Shown here in pieces: positions 46,560 to 55,551 of a stretch of DNA of 64,000 nt. This DNA is from Bremerella cremea (GTDB lineage Bacteria; Planctomycetota; Planctomycetia; Pirellulales; Pirellulaceae), in the NCBI RefSeq assembly GCF_003335505.1, contig NZ_QPEX01000044.1, positions 225,735 to 289,734 of the forward strand, written 5' to 3'. The notes below the pieces were generated by a model that was given only the letters and a program-made list of their open reading frames with translations, did not search any database and had not been told where the DNA came from. The first letter of the stretch is position 1. Every line of letters starts with the position of its first letter. Position numbers and translations under genes: made by a program.

Positions 46560-49500
46560 TTATGCCTTGGCTTTGCTCTGCTCGCGATTCATCAACCACA
46601 GCAGCACCGGGCAGGCGATGAAGATCGTGCTGTAAGTACCAGCGATCACACCCACCACAAGCGAGAAGGAAAAGCTATGAATCCCTTCGCCGCCGATGAA
46701 GTACAAAATGGCAACCACAATCAACGTGGTAAGCGACGTCAACAACGTCCGTCCCAAAGTCTGGTTGATGCTTAGGTTAACCATTTCTGGCGTGAGGTGC
46801 GGGTCTTTGCCGCGGACTTCGCGAATACGGTCAAAGATCACGATCGTATCGTTGAGCGAATAACCGATGATCGTCAAAAACGCCGCCACAACCGGCAGGC
46901 TAATCTTGAATTCGGTAATCTGCAGGAAGCCGAACGCAGGGGCCAACCACAAGCTCAACGCAATCGCCCCGAGCGTGACCAACACGTCGTGAATCAACGC
47001 CACGACCGCTGCCACACCGAAGGCCACGCTTTGAAAGCGGAACCAAATGTAACCGACAATTCCGATCAAGCAGAACAGAATTGCCGAGACAGCCATGGTC
47101 TGCATGTCACCGGCAACCTTGCTACCGATCTTACTCGAAGAAGGCCAAACAGGGGTCGAGTCAAGCTTCAAGCTGACTTGCTCTAAGATCTTCTCGGAAT
47201 CCGCCGGTGACGTCGAAAGCTTCATTGCCCACTTCTTCTGACTCACCCGGCTATCGGCAGGCAACAGATTGCCTTCACTATCCAACAAAGCCACTTCAGG
47301 CTGAGGCATCGCCAAATCATCTGCAGCGAATTCGATCAGAGTTCGCACGGTATCAGCACTGATTCCTTCATCGAAGGACAACTCCGTTTCCGTTGGGAAA
47401 CGAGGTTTCTCTTCTGATTCGACTTCAACATTGAACATGCTTTCGGTGCCAGAAATCGGCATCTGAGCCGCAGGAACTTCAGTAGCAGGAACCTGAGTCA
47501 TTGGCGTTTCCGCCATCGGTTCTGCAGGCTTTTCGTCCGCAGGCTTTTCGTCCGCAGGCTTTTCGTCCGCAGGCTTTTCGTCCGCAGGCTTTTCGTCCGC
47601 AGGCTTTTCGTCCGCAGGCTTTTCGTCCGCAGGCTTTGGCTCGGCTGGAGCTTCTTCCGCCGGTGCTTCATCAGCCGGCTTGGCTTCTTCCATGGGCTTC
47701 TCAGGCGTTTCTTCGTCTTGCAGCAACAAGCCATCGATGGCGACTTGCCAAGGCAGCATGGCAAACAAACTCGAAGATGCCGGAGCAAAGAGGGATTGCT
47801 CGCTTCCTTCCGGAGCAGCGGGCTTCTCTTCGGCTGCTGGCTTGGACTCTCCCTGCGGAGCGTCGGTAGCCGTGGAAGGGGTGGCTGTCTGAGCTTCTTT
47901 GGAAAGCGAGAAGTCCATATTGTGCATCACCAACAAGCTCTCGCCGTTGGGGCCCGTAAAGACCTCTTTAATCCGATCCTGCACCACATCGACACCTGCC
48001 GGGATCATACCGGTGTTGTATCGCAATGCGTCGGTGCTGAAATTCATTCTCAGATTGCTGGCCGTATTGGTTTTGTCGTCGGCGTTCTTCACCGACATTT
48101 CACCCTCAGGCGAGTTCGTGGCGTCGGTGAATTCAATGCCGTCGGTATCTGCATTCGGGCCTACAGCAATGCCGACATCCGCAGCATCCAACGCCTCGAT
48201 GATCTGATTCAACGAGTTGATACCCGTCAGATCGACTTCGGCTGACTTACCTTTTCGGTCGGTCATTACCACTTTGCCAAGCTCGCCGTATTCGGCCAGC
48301 GAGGTATCGACCTTGTAGATCCGGTCTTCCGCACCTTCCAGGGTAACGGCACTCACCGTAAGGTCTGGCAAGACATCCGTCAGCTTGCTACGAACTTCCG
48401 AAATCGGCATCGCTTCCGCCAAGTAAATCTGAACTGAGGAGCCACCGTTGAAATCGATATCGAAAATCGACTTACCACGAGCCCCCACGCCGATCAGACC
48501 GACCAGAATCACGATCAACGAAACAATCCCGGCAACCTTTTGCTTACCGATAAAGTCGTAACCGATACTCGAAGCGGCCGGCATGAAGTTCAACGTTTTG
48601 ATCAAACGTTTCCGTTCGAGAATATCGAAGAAACCTCGCGAGACATAAATCGCGGTGAACATACTCATCAAAATACCAATGAACAACGTAACCGCGAATC
48701 CGCGAATCTGATCGGTACCGATTCGGTACAACACCACGGCGGTAATAAGCGTCGTGATATTGGCATCGACAATCGTCGACATAGCCTTCGAGAAACCGTT
48801 ATTCAAAGCAACCTTCAACGAAGCGCCACTTTTGAGCTCTTCGCGAATACGCTCGAAAATCAGCACGTTGGCATCCACGGACATACCGACCGTCAACACC
48901 AAACCGGCTATACCAGGCAAGGTGAGATCCGCAAACGGGATTAGCACGGCCATGATCAACACCAGGTTGAACAGCAGCGCAAAGCAGGCAATCAGGCCAG
49001 CCACACGATAGTAGATAACCATAAAGACCAGCACCGCAATCAACGAAATCGTGATTGCTACAGCACCTTTACGGACCGTATCGTCACCCAGGGTGGCACT
49101 GATGGTTTGTTCGCTGATCGGTTCTTTTCGCAGCACCACCGGCAATTTACCAGCACGTAGCACTTGAGCCAGGTCGGATGCCTCTTGCTGCGTGAAATCG
49201 CCGGTAATGATACCGCTATCGGTGATCACAGCATTAATTCGCGGAGCCGAGATGAGGACGTTGTCCATCACAATCCCCAGCTTACGCGGAATATTCGGTT
49301 CGGTGAGGTTGTTTTGCGACAGGTGCCCCATTCGCCGGGTACCGTCAACGTTAAAGCTAAACGCAATCGCCGGCGACCCATTCGAGTTATCACGCGTAAC
49401 CGACGCACTGCTTAAGTGGCTACCGCCCAGTTGGAATTCCGGCGGTTCGACCTTCATCAACGTTTCCAGCATTTGGCCAGGACCACCGCCACGCACCATG

Positions 49501-50396
49501 TGGCGGCTGCCGTTGATCATCGGTGTCAGGTCGGTTGCATTGGGGTTGTAGTCACCCACAATTCCCAAGGCTTGGTCTTTTTCGACACGTACCCAACGAC
49601 CAATCCGATTGCCTTCGCGATCGGTGACATAAACCGTACCTAATTGCGATTCATCTTGAGCCCGCGTCATCAGGTATTCGTGGTCCTGGCTGTTGGCCAA
49701 GATCATAAAATCGAGCACACCCGCTTTAGTAATACGGCGTTTGATCGAATCGAGATCTGCCGACTCGGCCAGCGGAATCTGCACTTCCACCTGATTTTCG
49801 CCGTAGGGACGGATAACGACTTCGGAAACACCCGACGGATTGATACGCTTCTGCAACTGCTGAATCAGCTGAGCCGTACCTTCCTTTAGGCGGGCCGCAT
49901 TGGTCTGCCCCAGGGCAGAGGTATCGCCAGCAGCAGCGGCATTGGTCGTCAGAAGATCCAAACTGGCCTCTTCGTCGACTTCATAGATCAGAATGATCCC
50001 ACCTTGCAGGTCGATCCCTAATCGAGGCGGCCACAACAGCACGCAAATCGCAACGCTGAACACCAAACTGGCCATGGTGATTCCCAGACGTTGTCCCAAA
50101 TCAGGCAGGCGAATTGCTTTCGCAATCCAGACCCCCAAGAAATAGGGGAGGACAATCGCCAGAGCGATCACCAACAAAACGTTGAGGGTTTGGTTACCTT
50201 CGGAAGCTGGTGCTTCAACTGGAGTGACTTCGATCGTGGGGCCAGCCACATCGCCGGAAGGCACCGATTGTGCCATCGCGGTCGAGCCTAGCCACGAACT
50301 TCCGCCAGCATCCAGCCCGAAATCGACGCCCGGCAACAAGGTGACCGTTAGCGTCAGCACGAGCATGACAGCAAAAATCGTGCAACTCTTCTGCAT
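46560..50396 (-). CDS. secDF: Fused protein-export membrane protein SecDF with repeat-expanded SecF loop
   Basis: 1,278 aa, about 500 residues longer than typical SecDF fusions. An N-terminal signal-like segment (about 1-25) and extra helix (about 70-95) precede SecD. SecD carries 'RLGIDLQGGIILIYEVDEEA' near 125, its large periplasmic domains, and C-terminal 5-helix membrane domain ('GSVDANV...'-like 'VGMSVDANVLIFERIREEL'). SecF begins near 620 ('GYDFIGKQKVAGIV'). Between SecF TM1 and TM2 (about 1,095) the periplasmic domain is enlarged and includes seven exact KPADE repeats (about 924-958). The protein drives late steps of Sec export with proton motive force. Operon yajC-secDF. Confidence 0.93.
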   Translation of the reverse strand: MQKSCTIFAVMLVLTLTVTLLPGVDFGLDAGGSSWLGSTAMAQSVPSGDVAGPTIEVTPVEAPASEGNQTLNVLLVIALAIVLPYFLGVWIAKAIRLPDLGQRLGITMASLVFSVAICVLLWPPRLGIDLQGGIILIYEVDEEASLDLLTTNAAAAGDTSALGQTNAARLKEGTAQLIQQLQKRINPSGVSEVVIRPYGENQVEVQIPLAESADLDSIKRRITKAGVLDFMILANSQDHEYLMTRAQDESQLGTVYVTDREGNRIGRWVRVEKDQALGIVGDYNPNATDLTPMINGSRHMVRGGGPGQMLETLMKVEPPEFQLGGSHLSSASVTRDNSNGSPAIAFSFNVDGTRRMGHLSQNNLTEPNIPRKLGIVMDNVLISAPRINAVITDSGIITGDFTQQEASDLAQVLRAGKLPVVLRKEPISEQTISATLGDDTVRKGAVAITISLIAVLVFMVIYYRVAGLIACFALLFNLVLIMAVLIPFADLTLPGIAGLVLTVGMSVDANVLIFERIREELKSGASLKVALNNGFSKAMSTIVDANITTLITAVVLYRIGTDQIRGFAVTLFIGILMSMFTAIYVSRGFFDILERKRLIKTLNFMPAASSIGYDFIGKQKVAGIVSLIVILVGLIGVGARGKSIFDIDFNGGSSVQIYLAEAMPISEVRSKLTDVLPDLTVSAVTLEGAEDRIYKVDTSLAEYGELGKVVMTDRKGKSAEVDLTGINSLNQIIEALDAADVGIAVGPNADTDGIEFTDATNSPEGEMSVKNADDKTNTASNLRMNFSTDALRYNTGMIPAGVDVVQDRIKEVFTGPNGESLLVMHNMDFSLSKEAQTATPSTATDAPQGESKPAAEEKPAAPEGSEQSLFAPASSSLFAMLPWQVAIDGLLLQDEETPEKPMEEAKPADEAPAEEAPAEPKPADEKPADEKPADEKPADEKPADEKPADEKPADEKPAEPMAETPMTQVPATEVPAAQMPISGTESMFNVEVESEEKPRFPTETELSFDEGISADTVRTLIEFAADDLAMPQPEVALLDSEGNLLPADSRVSQKKWAMKLSTSPADSEKILEQVSLKLDSTPVWPSSSKIGSKVAGDMQTMAVSAILFCLIGIVGYIWFRFQSVAFGVAAVVALIHDVLVTLGAIALSLWLAPAFGFLQITEFKISLPVVAAFLTIIGYSLNDTIVIFDRIREVRGKDPHLTPEMVNLSINQTLGRTLLTSLTTLIVVAILYFIGGEGIHSFSFSLVVGVIAGTYSTIFIACPVLLWLMNREQSKAKA
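47524..47628 (-). repeat. Seven perfect 15-bp tandem repeats inside secDF
   Basis: Unit AAGCCTGCGGACGAA on the coding strand encodes Lys-Pro-Ala-Asp-Glu. Seven copies run without a single substitution, then a partial copy. The period is divisible by three, so copy-number change would keep the frame. Identity at DNA level suggests recent expansion. Confidence 0.97.
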
Positions 50397-50522
50397 TGCG
50401 TGTCTCCACGCCTTAGAACTACGTGTCCTGAGGCAAGTGTGAATATTGGAAAGTGGTATCGTCCCTGATCTATTCCATGGCTTGTCGGTCTTGTCCGGGG
50501 AGGGACAATTGAGCCGGGGAAA

Positions 50523-50882
50523 TTAAGATTCGGCGTTATCGCTCGCTTTGCCTTCTTTGGAAAGCACACCGGCGATCGCTCGCATACGAACCCGCATCTC
50601 CGTGCCCGACCTATCATCCAGGCGAAGCACGACCTCTTGTTGGTCCTTCTTCACGCTGACCACGGTGGCAATGATCCCTCCGATCGTCTCCACCCGGTCA
50701 TTCTTTTTGATCCCTTCGAGCATTTGTTTGGCTTCGGCAGCCTTTTTCTGCTCAGGCCGAATCAGCATGAAGTAACCCAGCACCAGGATCACAACGATGG
50801 GCAGGAAATTTAAAGGGTTGGAAAAAAAACCGTCGCCGTTTTGAGCCAAGATGTAAACCGGCCATGCCGTCAAATGATTCAT
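50523..50882 (-). CDS. yajC: Preprotein translocase subunit YajC
   Basis: 119 aa. One transmembrane segment (about 25-43, 'LNFLPIVVILVLGYFMLI') preceded by a short Asn/Gly-rich region and followed by 'RPEQKKAAEAKQMLEGIKKNDRVETIGGIIATV', the classic YajC signature. It associates with SecDF at the Sec translocon. secDF begins 126 nt downstream. In many bacteria tgt sits directly upstream; here a PQQ-propeller gene lies between. Confidence 0.95.
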   Translation of the reverse strand: MNHLTAWPVYILAQNGDGFFSNPLNFLPIVVILVLGYFMLIRPEQKKAAEAKQMLEGIKKNDRVETIGGIIATVVSVKKDQQEVVLRLDDRSGTEMRVRMRAIAGVLSKEGKASDNAES

Positions 50883-51190
50883 TTCCGCCGACGCTTCCTA
50901 CCGTTTGCCTAGTTCCCCCGCTGTATCCCGACGCAATACCGCCCAGCATGGCTGCTATCAAGCCGCCAAGCTACCGCAGACGCAAGGTCAGAATCACCCA
51001 GAGAATGGACCTGTTTCGTACCGTCCACAAGGTGACAGCACATGGAAACCGATCATGATAAGAGTTTCGTTCTATACCGGCAATAGCGGCCAATCTGGCA
51101 AGAAACAACGAAAGGCGATCGATTAGACCGCCTCATCGCTATTTAAAAGGGATAAAACCGCCCCTTCTTACCTAACCTCTCTCGCCACAA
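50883..51190. other. 308-nt intergenic region upstream of yajC
   Basis: It contains the ribosome binding site area of yajC and presumably the yajC-secDF promoter on the minus strand. I could not identify a confident -35/-10 pair. No gene is supported. Confidence 0.5.
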
Positions 51191-52537
51191 CTAGTTGGCC
51201 TGAAGGTCTACTGCCACCAGTTCTTTATCGTTGCGAAAGTAGCCGGTCTTGTTGGCAAACGCTGGGTGCGACCAAACCACGCCACGCCCAAAGGCCTCGC
51301 TAGTCGGCTCTAGCACGTGATAGCGTCCCAACGACTCAAAGCCATCTCGCGTGAGCTTTGCCACTAACAGATCGCCTTCCTCACTGAAAATAAAATAGCG
51401 TTCGGAATCACCAATCCGAGTGAGAAAGCAAGTTCCATGCTTGATGAATCGCGTAACCTCGGGCCGAGTCGCTTCGAAGGTGGTCCACAGCCGATCGCCG
51501 TTCTGGGCATCGACCGCCACCAAGATGCCAACATTGCAATCGCTGCCATAAACCACGCCATCGACAAATAGTGGGGTAGAAGTTCCACTGTAAACAGCAT
51601 TCTTCGGCTTCCCTCGCCACAACTCTTTGGCAGCTGGCTTTTCTTCATCAAGCTCTATCATGACCGATTCGGTATGAATCCCACTGGCATACAACTTATT
51701 GCCATCAAACATGGGGCGAGCGATGGCCATCTCGTACGCTGGCGTCAGCCCGATCTCCCAATAAACCTTGCCGTCTTCTGGGTTTAGCGAAACCACACCT
51801 TCCGGCTGATAGACAATCAATTGCTTGGTTTTGCCAGCCTCAATCACCGACGGCGGGGCGTAGCCCATTTTGCAATCAAGTGCTTTCCAGACGATCTCGC
51901 CATTCTTTTTATTGAAAGCGACCACTCCTTGCCCCTCGCCACCGACCATCGTGATTAGCAGATCGCCGTATACCAGCGGATGCGATGCGCAACCCCAGAT
52001 CGGAATTTCCGCCCCGAAATCATCTTTTAAGCTCCGGCGCCAAGCTAGATCGCCCGTTTCGGCGTCGAGGCAAATCAAATCCCCTTCGGCACCCAGCATA
52101 TAAACTAAGCCATCGTCGACCGTGGGCGTGCAGCGAGGGCCCACGGCGTACGAAATCTCGTAAGGACGCTCGTAGGCGTATTCCCATAGCGGCTCGCCGG
52201 TCTTCTCGTCGAAAGCCAGGATCCGCTCCTTACCTAGCCGCTGTTGCCGTGTGCCAGGGTCGTTGTTGATTTGGTTCGTCTTGGCCACAAAGTCCGTGAC
52301 GAAGACGCGTCCTCCAGCTACGGCTGGCCCGGAATAGCCCCCAGCGATCGGCACACGCCATTTCACCTTCAGCCCCTGCTCGGGAATCGACTGGATGGTA
52401 CCTGCCTCTCGGTAGACATCATCTCGCTGAGGCCCCATCCACTGCGGCCAATCGTCGGCCAGCGCAGAGGAAACACCCCCACACGCCGCCACCACGAGCA
52501 AAGCGAACAGAAATCGTACGAAAGAAGGCAAAGGCAT
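51191..52537 (-). CDS. Exported PQQ-like beta-propeller protein
   Basis: 448 aa from ATG 52537, which has AAGGA 8 nt upstream, then a signal peptide ('FVRFLFALLVVAACGGVSSALA'). The mature part is a WD/PQQ-like eight-bladed propeller with repeated phrases such as 'GDLICLDAETGDLAW', 'VAFNKKNGEIVWK', 'SLNPEDGKVYWE' and 'VAVDAQNGDRLWTT', as in the BamB/alcohol-dehydrogenase-like family. No catalytic dehydrogenase domain or PQQ-binding tryptophan set is obvious. It sits between tgt and yajC on the same strand. It resembles planctomycete proteins of unknown function. Confidence 0.85.
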   Translation of the reverse strand: MPLPSFVRFLFALLVVAACGGVSSALADDWPQWMGPQRDDVYREAGTIQSIPEQGLKVKWRVPIAGGYSGPAVAGGRVFVTDFVAKTNQINNDPGTRQQRLGKERILAFDEKTGEPLWEYAYERPYEISYAVGPRCTPTVDDGLVYMLGAEGDLICLDAETGDLAWRRSLKDDFGAEIPIWGCASHPLVYGDLLITMVGGEGQGVVAFNKKNGEIVWKALDCKMGYAPPSVIEAGKTKQLIVYQPEGVVSLNPEDGKVYWEIGLTPAYEMAIARPMFDGNKLYASGIHTESVMIELDEEKPAAKELWRGKPKNAVYSGTSTPLFVDGVVYGSDCNVGILVAVDAQNGDRLWTTFEATRPEVTRFIKHGTCFLTRIGDSERYFIFSEEGDLLVAKLTRDGFESLGRYHVLEPTSEAFGRGVVWSHPAFANKTGYFRNDKELVAVDLQAN

Positions 52538-52654
52538 TGCTTTTTCCTTGGCTTGAGCTGGCGAGGACCTAAACGCGTCGCGATTCTCTTTAGAGGCCAA
52601 GCCTCCGAGGAAGGATTCAAGAACTTTGGCAAACTTTCCGGAATCGTAAACGTT

Positions 52655-53818
52655 TTACGAACCAGAAGCCCAACCCTTCATCTTTTCTTCATAAAACGCC
52701 ACGAATCGTCCCTCTTCGATCGCCTGACGAGCTTCGCGCATCAATCGCTGGTAGTACGCCACGTTATGTAGCGACAGCAAAATCGGCCCCAGCATTTCCT
52801 TGGCCATAAACAGATGCCGCAAATAAGCCCGGCTAAGCCCCGCAACCTGAGGAGCCGACTTCGAATCTAACGGAGACGGATCGCGTTGATACTTGGCATT
52901 TCGCAGACGGACGGTGCCTTCGTCGGTGAAGGCCAGGGCGTTGCGACCATTGCGTGTGGGCATAACACAGTCGAACAAATCGACCCCCCGGCGAATCCCC
53001 TCCAGCAAGTCTTCTGGTCGCCCGACGCCCATTAGATACCGCGGCTTATCGGCCGGCAGAGCAGGGCAGGTCGCGTCCAGAATCCGATACATCTCTGGCG
53101 GCGGCTCTCCCACACTAAGCCCACCCATGGCGTAGCCAGGGAAGTTCAACGCCCCTAATCGCTCGGCACACTCGACCCGCATGTTTTCGTCGAGCCCACC
53201 TTGAACAATCGCGAACTGAGCCTGATCCTTTCGCGTGGCGGCAGCCTGACACCGCTCGGCCCAGCGAATCGAGCGGTCCATTGCCTCACGAATTACTTGC
53301 GGCTCGTTCGGTAGTTCGACGACGTGGTCTAGCACCATAGCGATATCGCTACCGAGGTTCTCTTGGATTTCGATACTGCGCTCGGGCGAGAGGTGAATCT
53401 TGCGGCCATCGATGTGCGATTGAAAGATGGCCTCCTTCTCGGTGATCTTCCGCATTTGGGCCAAGCTGAAGATCTGAAAACCGCCACTGTCGGTGAGGAT
53501 CGGCCCATCCCACCCCATGAACTTATGCAGCCCGCCTAGCTCGGCAACGACGTCATCCCCTGGCCGAAGCGACAAATGGTAGGTATTGCCCAAGATCATC
53601 TCGGCGCCGGTTTGCCGGACCATCCCGATTTCGAGCCCTTTGACCGTTCCTTGCGTGCCGACCGGCATGAACGCTGGCGTTTGCACGGTTCCGTGCGGGG
53701 TGACGAACTCGCCCCGGCGGGCTGCCGTTGTGGAATCTTGCTGCTTCAGTTGATAGCGAAACCAATCAGCCTCGGCTGTTTTTGCAGTTGAATCGCTCAA
53801 AGTGTCTTGATGCTCCAT
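52655..53818 (-). CDS. tgt: tRNA-guanine transglycosylase, lacking the usual zinc-site cysteines
   Basis: 387 aa from ATG 53818. It exchanges G34 for preQ1 in tRNAs with GUN anticodons. The catalytic Asp in 'ILTDSGGFQIFSL' and the nucleophile Asp in 'DLFDCVMPTRNGRNAL' are present. The region after 'NAKYQRDPSPLDS' reads 'KSAPQVAGLSRAYLRHLF': the CxCxxC triplet of canonical TGT is absent, while the His in 'SLHNVAYYQRLM' remains. No strong ribosome binding site precedes the ATG, and a terminator hairpin ends there. The start could therefore be earlier or later; the N terminus is ~20 residues longer than usual. Confidence 0.9.
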   Translation of the reverse strand: MEHQDTLSDSTAKTAEADWFRYQLKQQDSTTAARRGEFVTPHGTVQTPAFMPVGTQGTVKGLEIGMVRQTGAEMILGNTYHLSLRPGDDVVAELGGLHKFMGWDGPILTDSGGFQIFSLAQMRKITEKEAIFQSHIDGRKIHLSPERSIEIQENLGSDIAMVLDHVVELPNEPQVIREAMDRSIRWAERCQAAATRKDQAQFAIVQGGLDENMRVECAERLGALNFPGYAMGGLSVGEPPPEMYRILDATCPALPADKPRYLMGVGRPEDLLEGIRRGVDLFDCVMPTRNGRNALAFTDEGTVRLRNAKYQRDPSPLDSKSAPQVAGLSRAYLRHLFMAKEMLGPILLSLHNVAYYQRLMREARQAIEEGRFVAFYEEKMKGWASGS

Positions 53819-53850
53819 GAAAAAACCCACACGGCTTGCCGCATGGGTTT
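53819..53850 (-). terminator. Terminator hairpin directly upstream of tgt
   Basis: On the minus strand, AAACCCATGCGG pairs with CCGTGTGGGTTT over 12 positions (two G-U pairs) with a 4-nt loop, then a run of Ts. The T-run ends at the tgt ATG. It follows the TPR/alpha-CTD gene stop (53942) by 92 nt, so it may end that transcript or attenuate tgt. Confidence 0.8.
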
Positions 53851-53941
53851 ATGATTGCAAGGCCTGACTGGCAGGCCAGAATGCGGTATCATCTCGTTCG
53901 ATTCTTCCCAAGCTGTTGCCAGGGAAACCGCACCAAACTGC

Positions 53942-55273
53942 TTAGTCGCCGCGTAGCTTTAGATTGTAGGAAGTCAGCTTCTCGCGAACTTCGTTCAAGC
54001 TGGTCACACCAAAGTTCTTGCATTCCAGCAATTCATCGCCGGTGCGGCGGACCAGTTCGCCAATGGTCGAAATTCCCAAGCGAACCATGCACTTGCGGGC
54101 ACGAACCGACAGGCTAAGCTCGGCAATCGGACGATCGAGCAAGGCTTGCTCGTCAGCCGACAAGCCGGAAGTATCGTAAGTAACCTCGGGAGCGGCCTGC
54201 TTTTCGTTGGCCATCTGCCCCAGTTCCAAGCCTTTGGAACGCAGCATGTCCCGGATTTCAATAAGCGAGGTCTCGCCAAAGTTCTTACTGGCCAGCAATT
54301 CCTGCTCCGAGCAGCGGCAGAGGTCGCCCAGGGTCATAATGCCCATTTTCTGCAAGCAGTTGCGGCTGCGAACCGACAACTCGAAATCGGTAACCGGAAT
54401 GCTGAGCACCTGCGACATGCGGTCGCGTTTCTTTTGCTCTTCTTCGTCGTAGAACATGTCGCCCGAAGCTTGGGCATCTTTCATGTACATACGAGCCCGC
54501 TTGTCATTTGGATAAGAATCCAAAACACGCTGGTAGCAATGGGTCGCTCGGTCGTATTCGCCACGATCTTCGTGCAGCAGTCCCAGGTTCAACAGGGCAC
54601 CGACATGCGTCGGGAAGACAGCAGCAGCATTCTGATAAAGCTGCAACGCCTGCACGTCATTTCCGCGGCGATCGTTTTCTAAAGCCAAGCCAAACAAAGC
54701 CCCGGCATGCCCCGGATCAGCTTCGACGGCTCGCTCGTACAACGCAACAACTTCAGCTGGATTTCCGCCCAACGAAGCAATCGTCGCACCACGTTGATAG
54801 AGGTAATTCGCAGTCGATTCCACAGGGCCGAACATGTTGTCGAGCATCGCCAGGGCTTCTTCCGACTTACCCTTGCTTCTCAGCGATTCGATCATGCCCA
54901 ACTGGCAATCGTCGCGGTTGTAGCCAGCGGTTTGAGCCGATTGAAAGGCTTCGATCGCCTTATCGTACTCTTGCATGGCATAGTAGCTGCGGCCCAGGTA
55001 AAAGTGAGCCAAAGCTCCACCATCGGCAGCCGAAAGCGTAGCAACGGCACGACCATGGTACCCCATGATAAACAGACAAACGCCCAAGCGAACATTCGTC
55101 GCCGGCGAGCGTTCTTCCGACTGGCCTTCCAGTTCAGAAACGCTATCTCGCAGCGTCGAATAGGCGTTGTAATCGCGTCCGACCGTCCGCAAGATCTGGC
55201 GAATCTCCTCTGGTCCAAAGGACGAATTCGTAAGAACAACGCTCTTCAAATCGAAATCGATTCCTTGAATCAT
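53942..55273 (-). CDS. TPR protein with two RNA polymerase alpha-CTD-like domains
   Basis: 443 aa. The N-terminal ~270 residues contain about five or more tetratricopeptide repeats ('ALAHFYLGRSYYAMQEYDKAIEAFQ', 'GALLNLGLLHEDRGEYDRATHCYQRVL'). The C-terminal part holds two modules closely resembling the RNA polymerase alpha-subunit C-terminal domain, at about 294-352 ('LSVRSRNCLQKMGIMTLGDL...ASKNFGETSLIEI') and 382-441 ('LSLSVRARKCMVRLGISTIGEL...ECKNFGVTSLNEV'). In RpoA this domain contacts UP-element DNA and activators. There is no alpha N-terminal domain, so it is not a polymerase subunit itself. No ribosome-binding or signal peptide cues. tRNA-Thr lies upstream on the same strand. Confidence 0.9.
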   Translation of the reverse strand: MIQGIDFDLKSVVLTNSSFGPEEIRQILRTVGRDYNAYSTLRDSVSELEGQSEERSPATNVRLGVCLFIMGYHGRAVATLSAADGGALAHFYLGRSYYAMQEYDKAIEAFQSAQTAGYNRDDCQLGMIESLRSKGKSEEALAMLDNMFGPVESTANYLYQRGATIASLGGNPAEVVALYERAVEADPGHAGALFGLALENDRRGNDVQALQLYQNAAAVFPTHVGALLNLGLLHEDRGEYDRATHCYQRVLDSYPNDKRARMYMKDAQASGDMFYDEEEQKKRDRMSQVLSIPVTDFELSVRSRNCLQKMGIMTLGDLCRCSEQELLASKNFGETSLIEIRDMLRSKGLELGQMANEKQAAPEVTYDTSGLSADEQALLDRPIAELSLSVRARKCMVRLGISTIGELVRRTGDELLECKNFGVTSLNEVREKLTSYNLKLRGD

Positions 55274-55448
55274 CTACCGGGCTCCAAACGTTTGCTGTCG
55301 AATCCCAAGTGCGAAAGCTCGGGGGGAGAAAAATAGGGTAACCTGGGCCATTCCGTTTAGGGCCTGCCAACAATCTTTTCGATAATCATCCGAAAAAAAT
55401 GTCCTCAAGCAGACCTATTACCCCTTCGCATCCGGGAAAGGAAGAAGA

Positions 55449-55521
55449 GCCAGCGACGAGAGTCGAACTCGTAACCCCAGCATTACGAATGCTGTGCTCT
55501 GCCAATTGAAGCTACGCTGGC
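55449..55521 (-). tRNA. tRNA-Thr(CGT)
   Basis: 73 nt, read on the minus strand. Acceptor arms GCCAGCG/CGCTGGC, D-arm GCTT...GAGC, anticodon stem CAGCA/TGCTG with loop TTCGTAA (anticodon CGT, reading ACG), variable loop, T-arm ACGAG-TTCGACT-CTCGT. The 3' CCA is not encoded. Confidence 0.95.
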
Positions 55522-55523
55522 TT

Positions 55524-55540
55524 ATTCGCAAGCTGCGAAT
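55524..55540. promoter_or_regulatory. 7-bp palindrome in the tRNA-Thr leader
   Basis: ATTCGCA (55524-55530) and TGCGAAT (55534-55540) form a perfect inverted repeat with a 3-nt centre, between the promoter start point and the tRNA 5' end. It might be an operator or a short hairpin. Confidence 0.4.
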
Positions 55541-55551
55541 CAAAACGCTCC

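Noticed and set aside
47524..47628. CRISPR-like direct repeats
   Set aside because: Repeats are contiguous, 15 bp, in frame, and have no unique spacers. The same holds for 63729-64000.
47501..47869. A + strand frame rich in Ala-Phe-Arg-Pro-Gln across the secDF repeats
   Set aside because: Artefact of a 15-bp repeat that has no stop in other frames; antisense to SecF.
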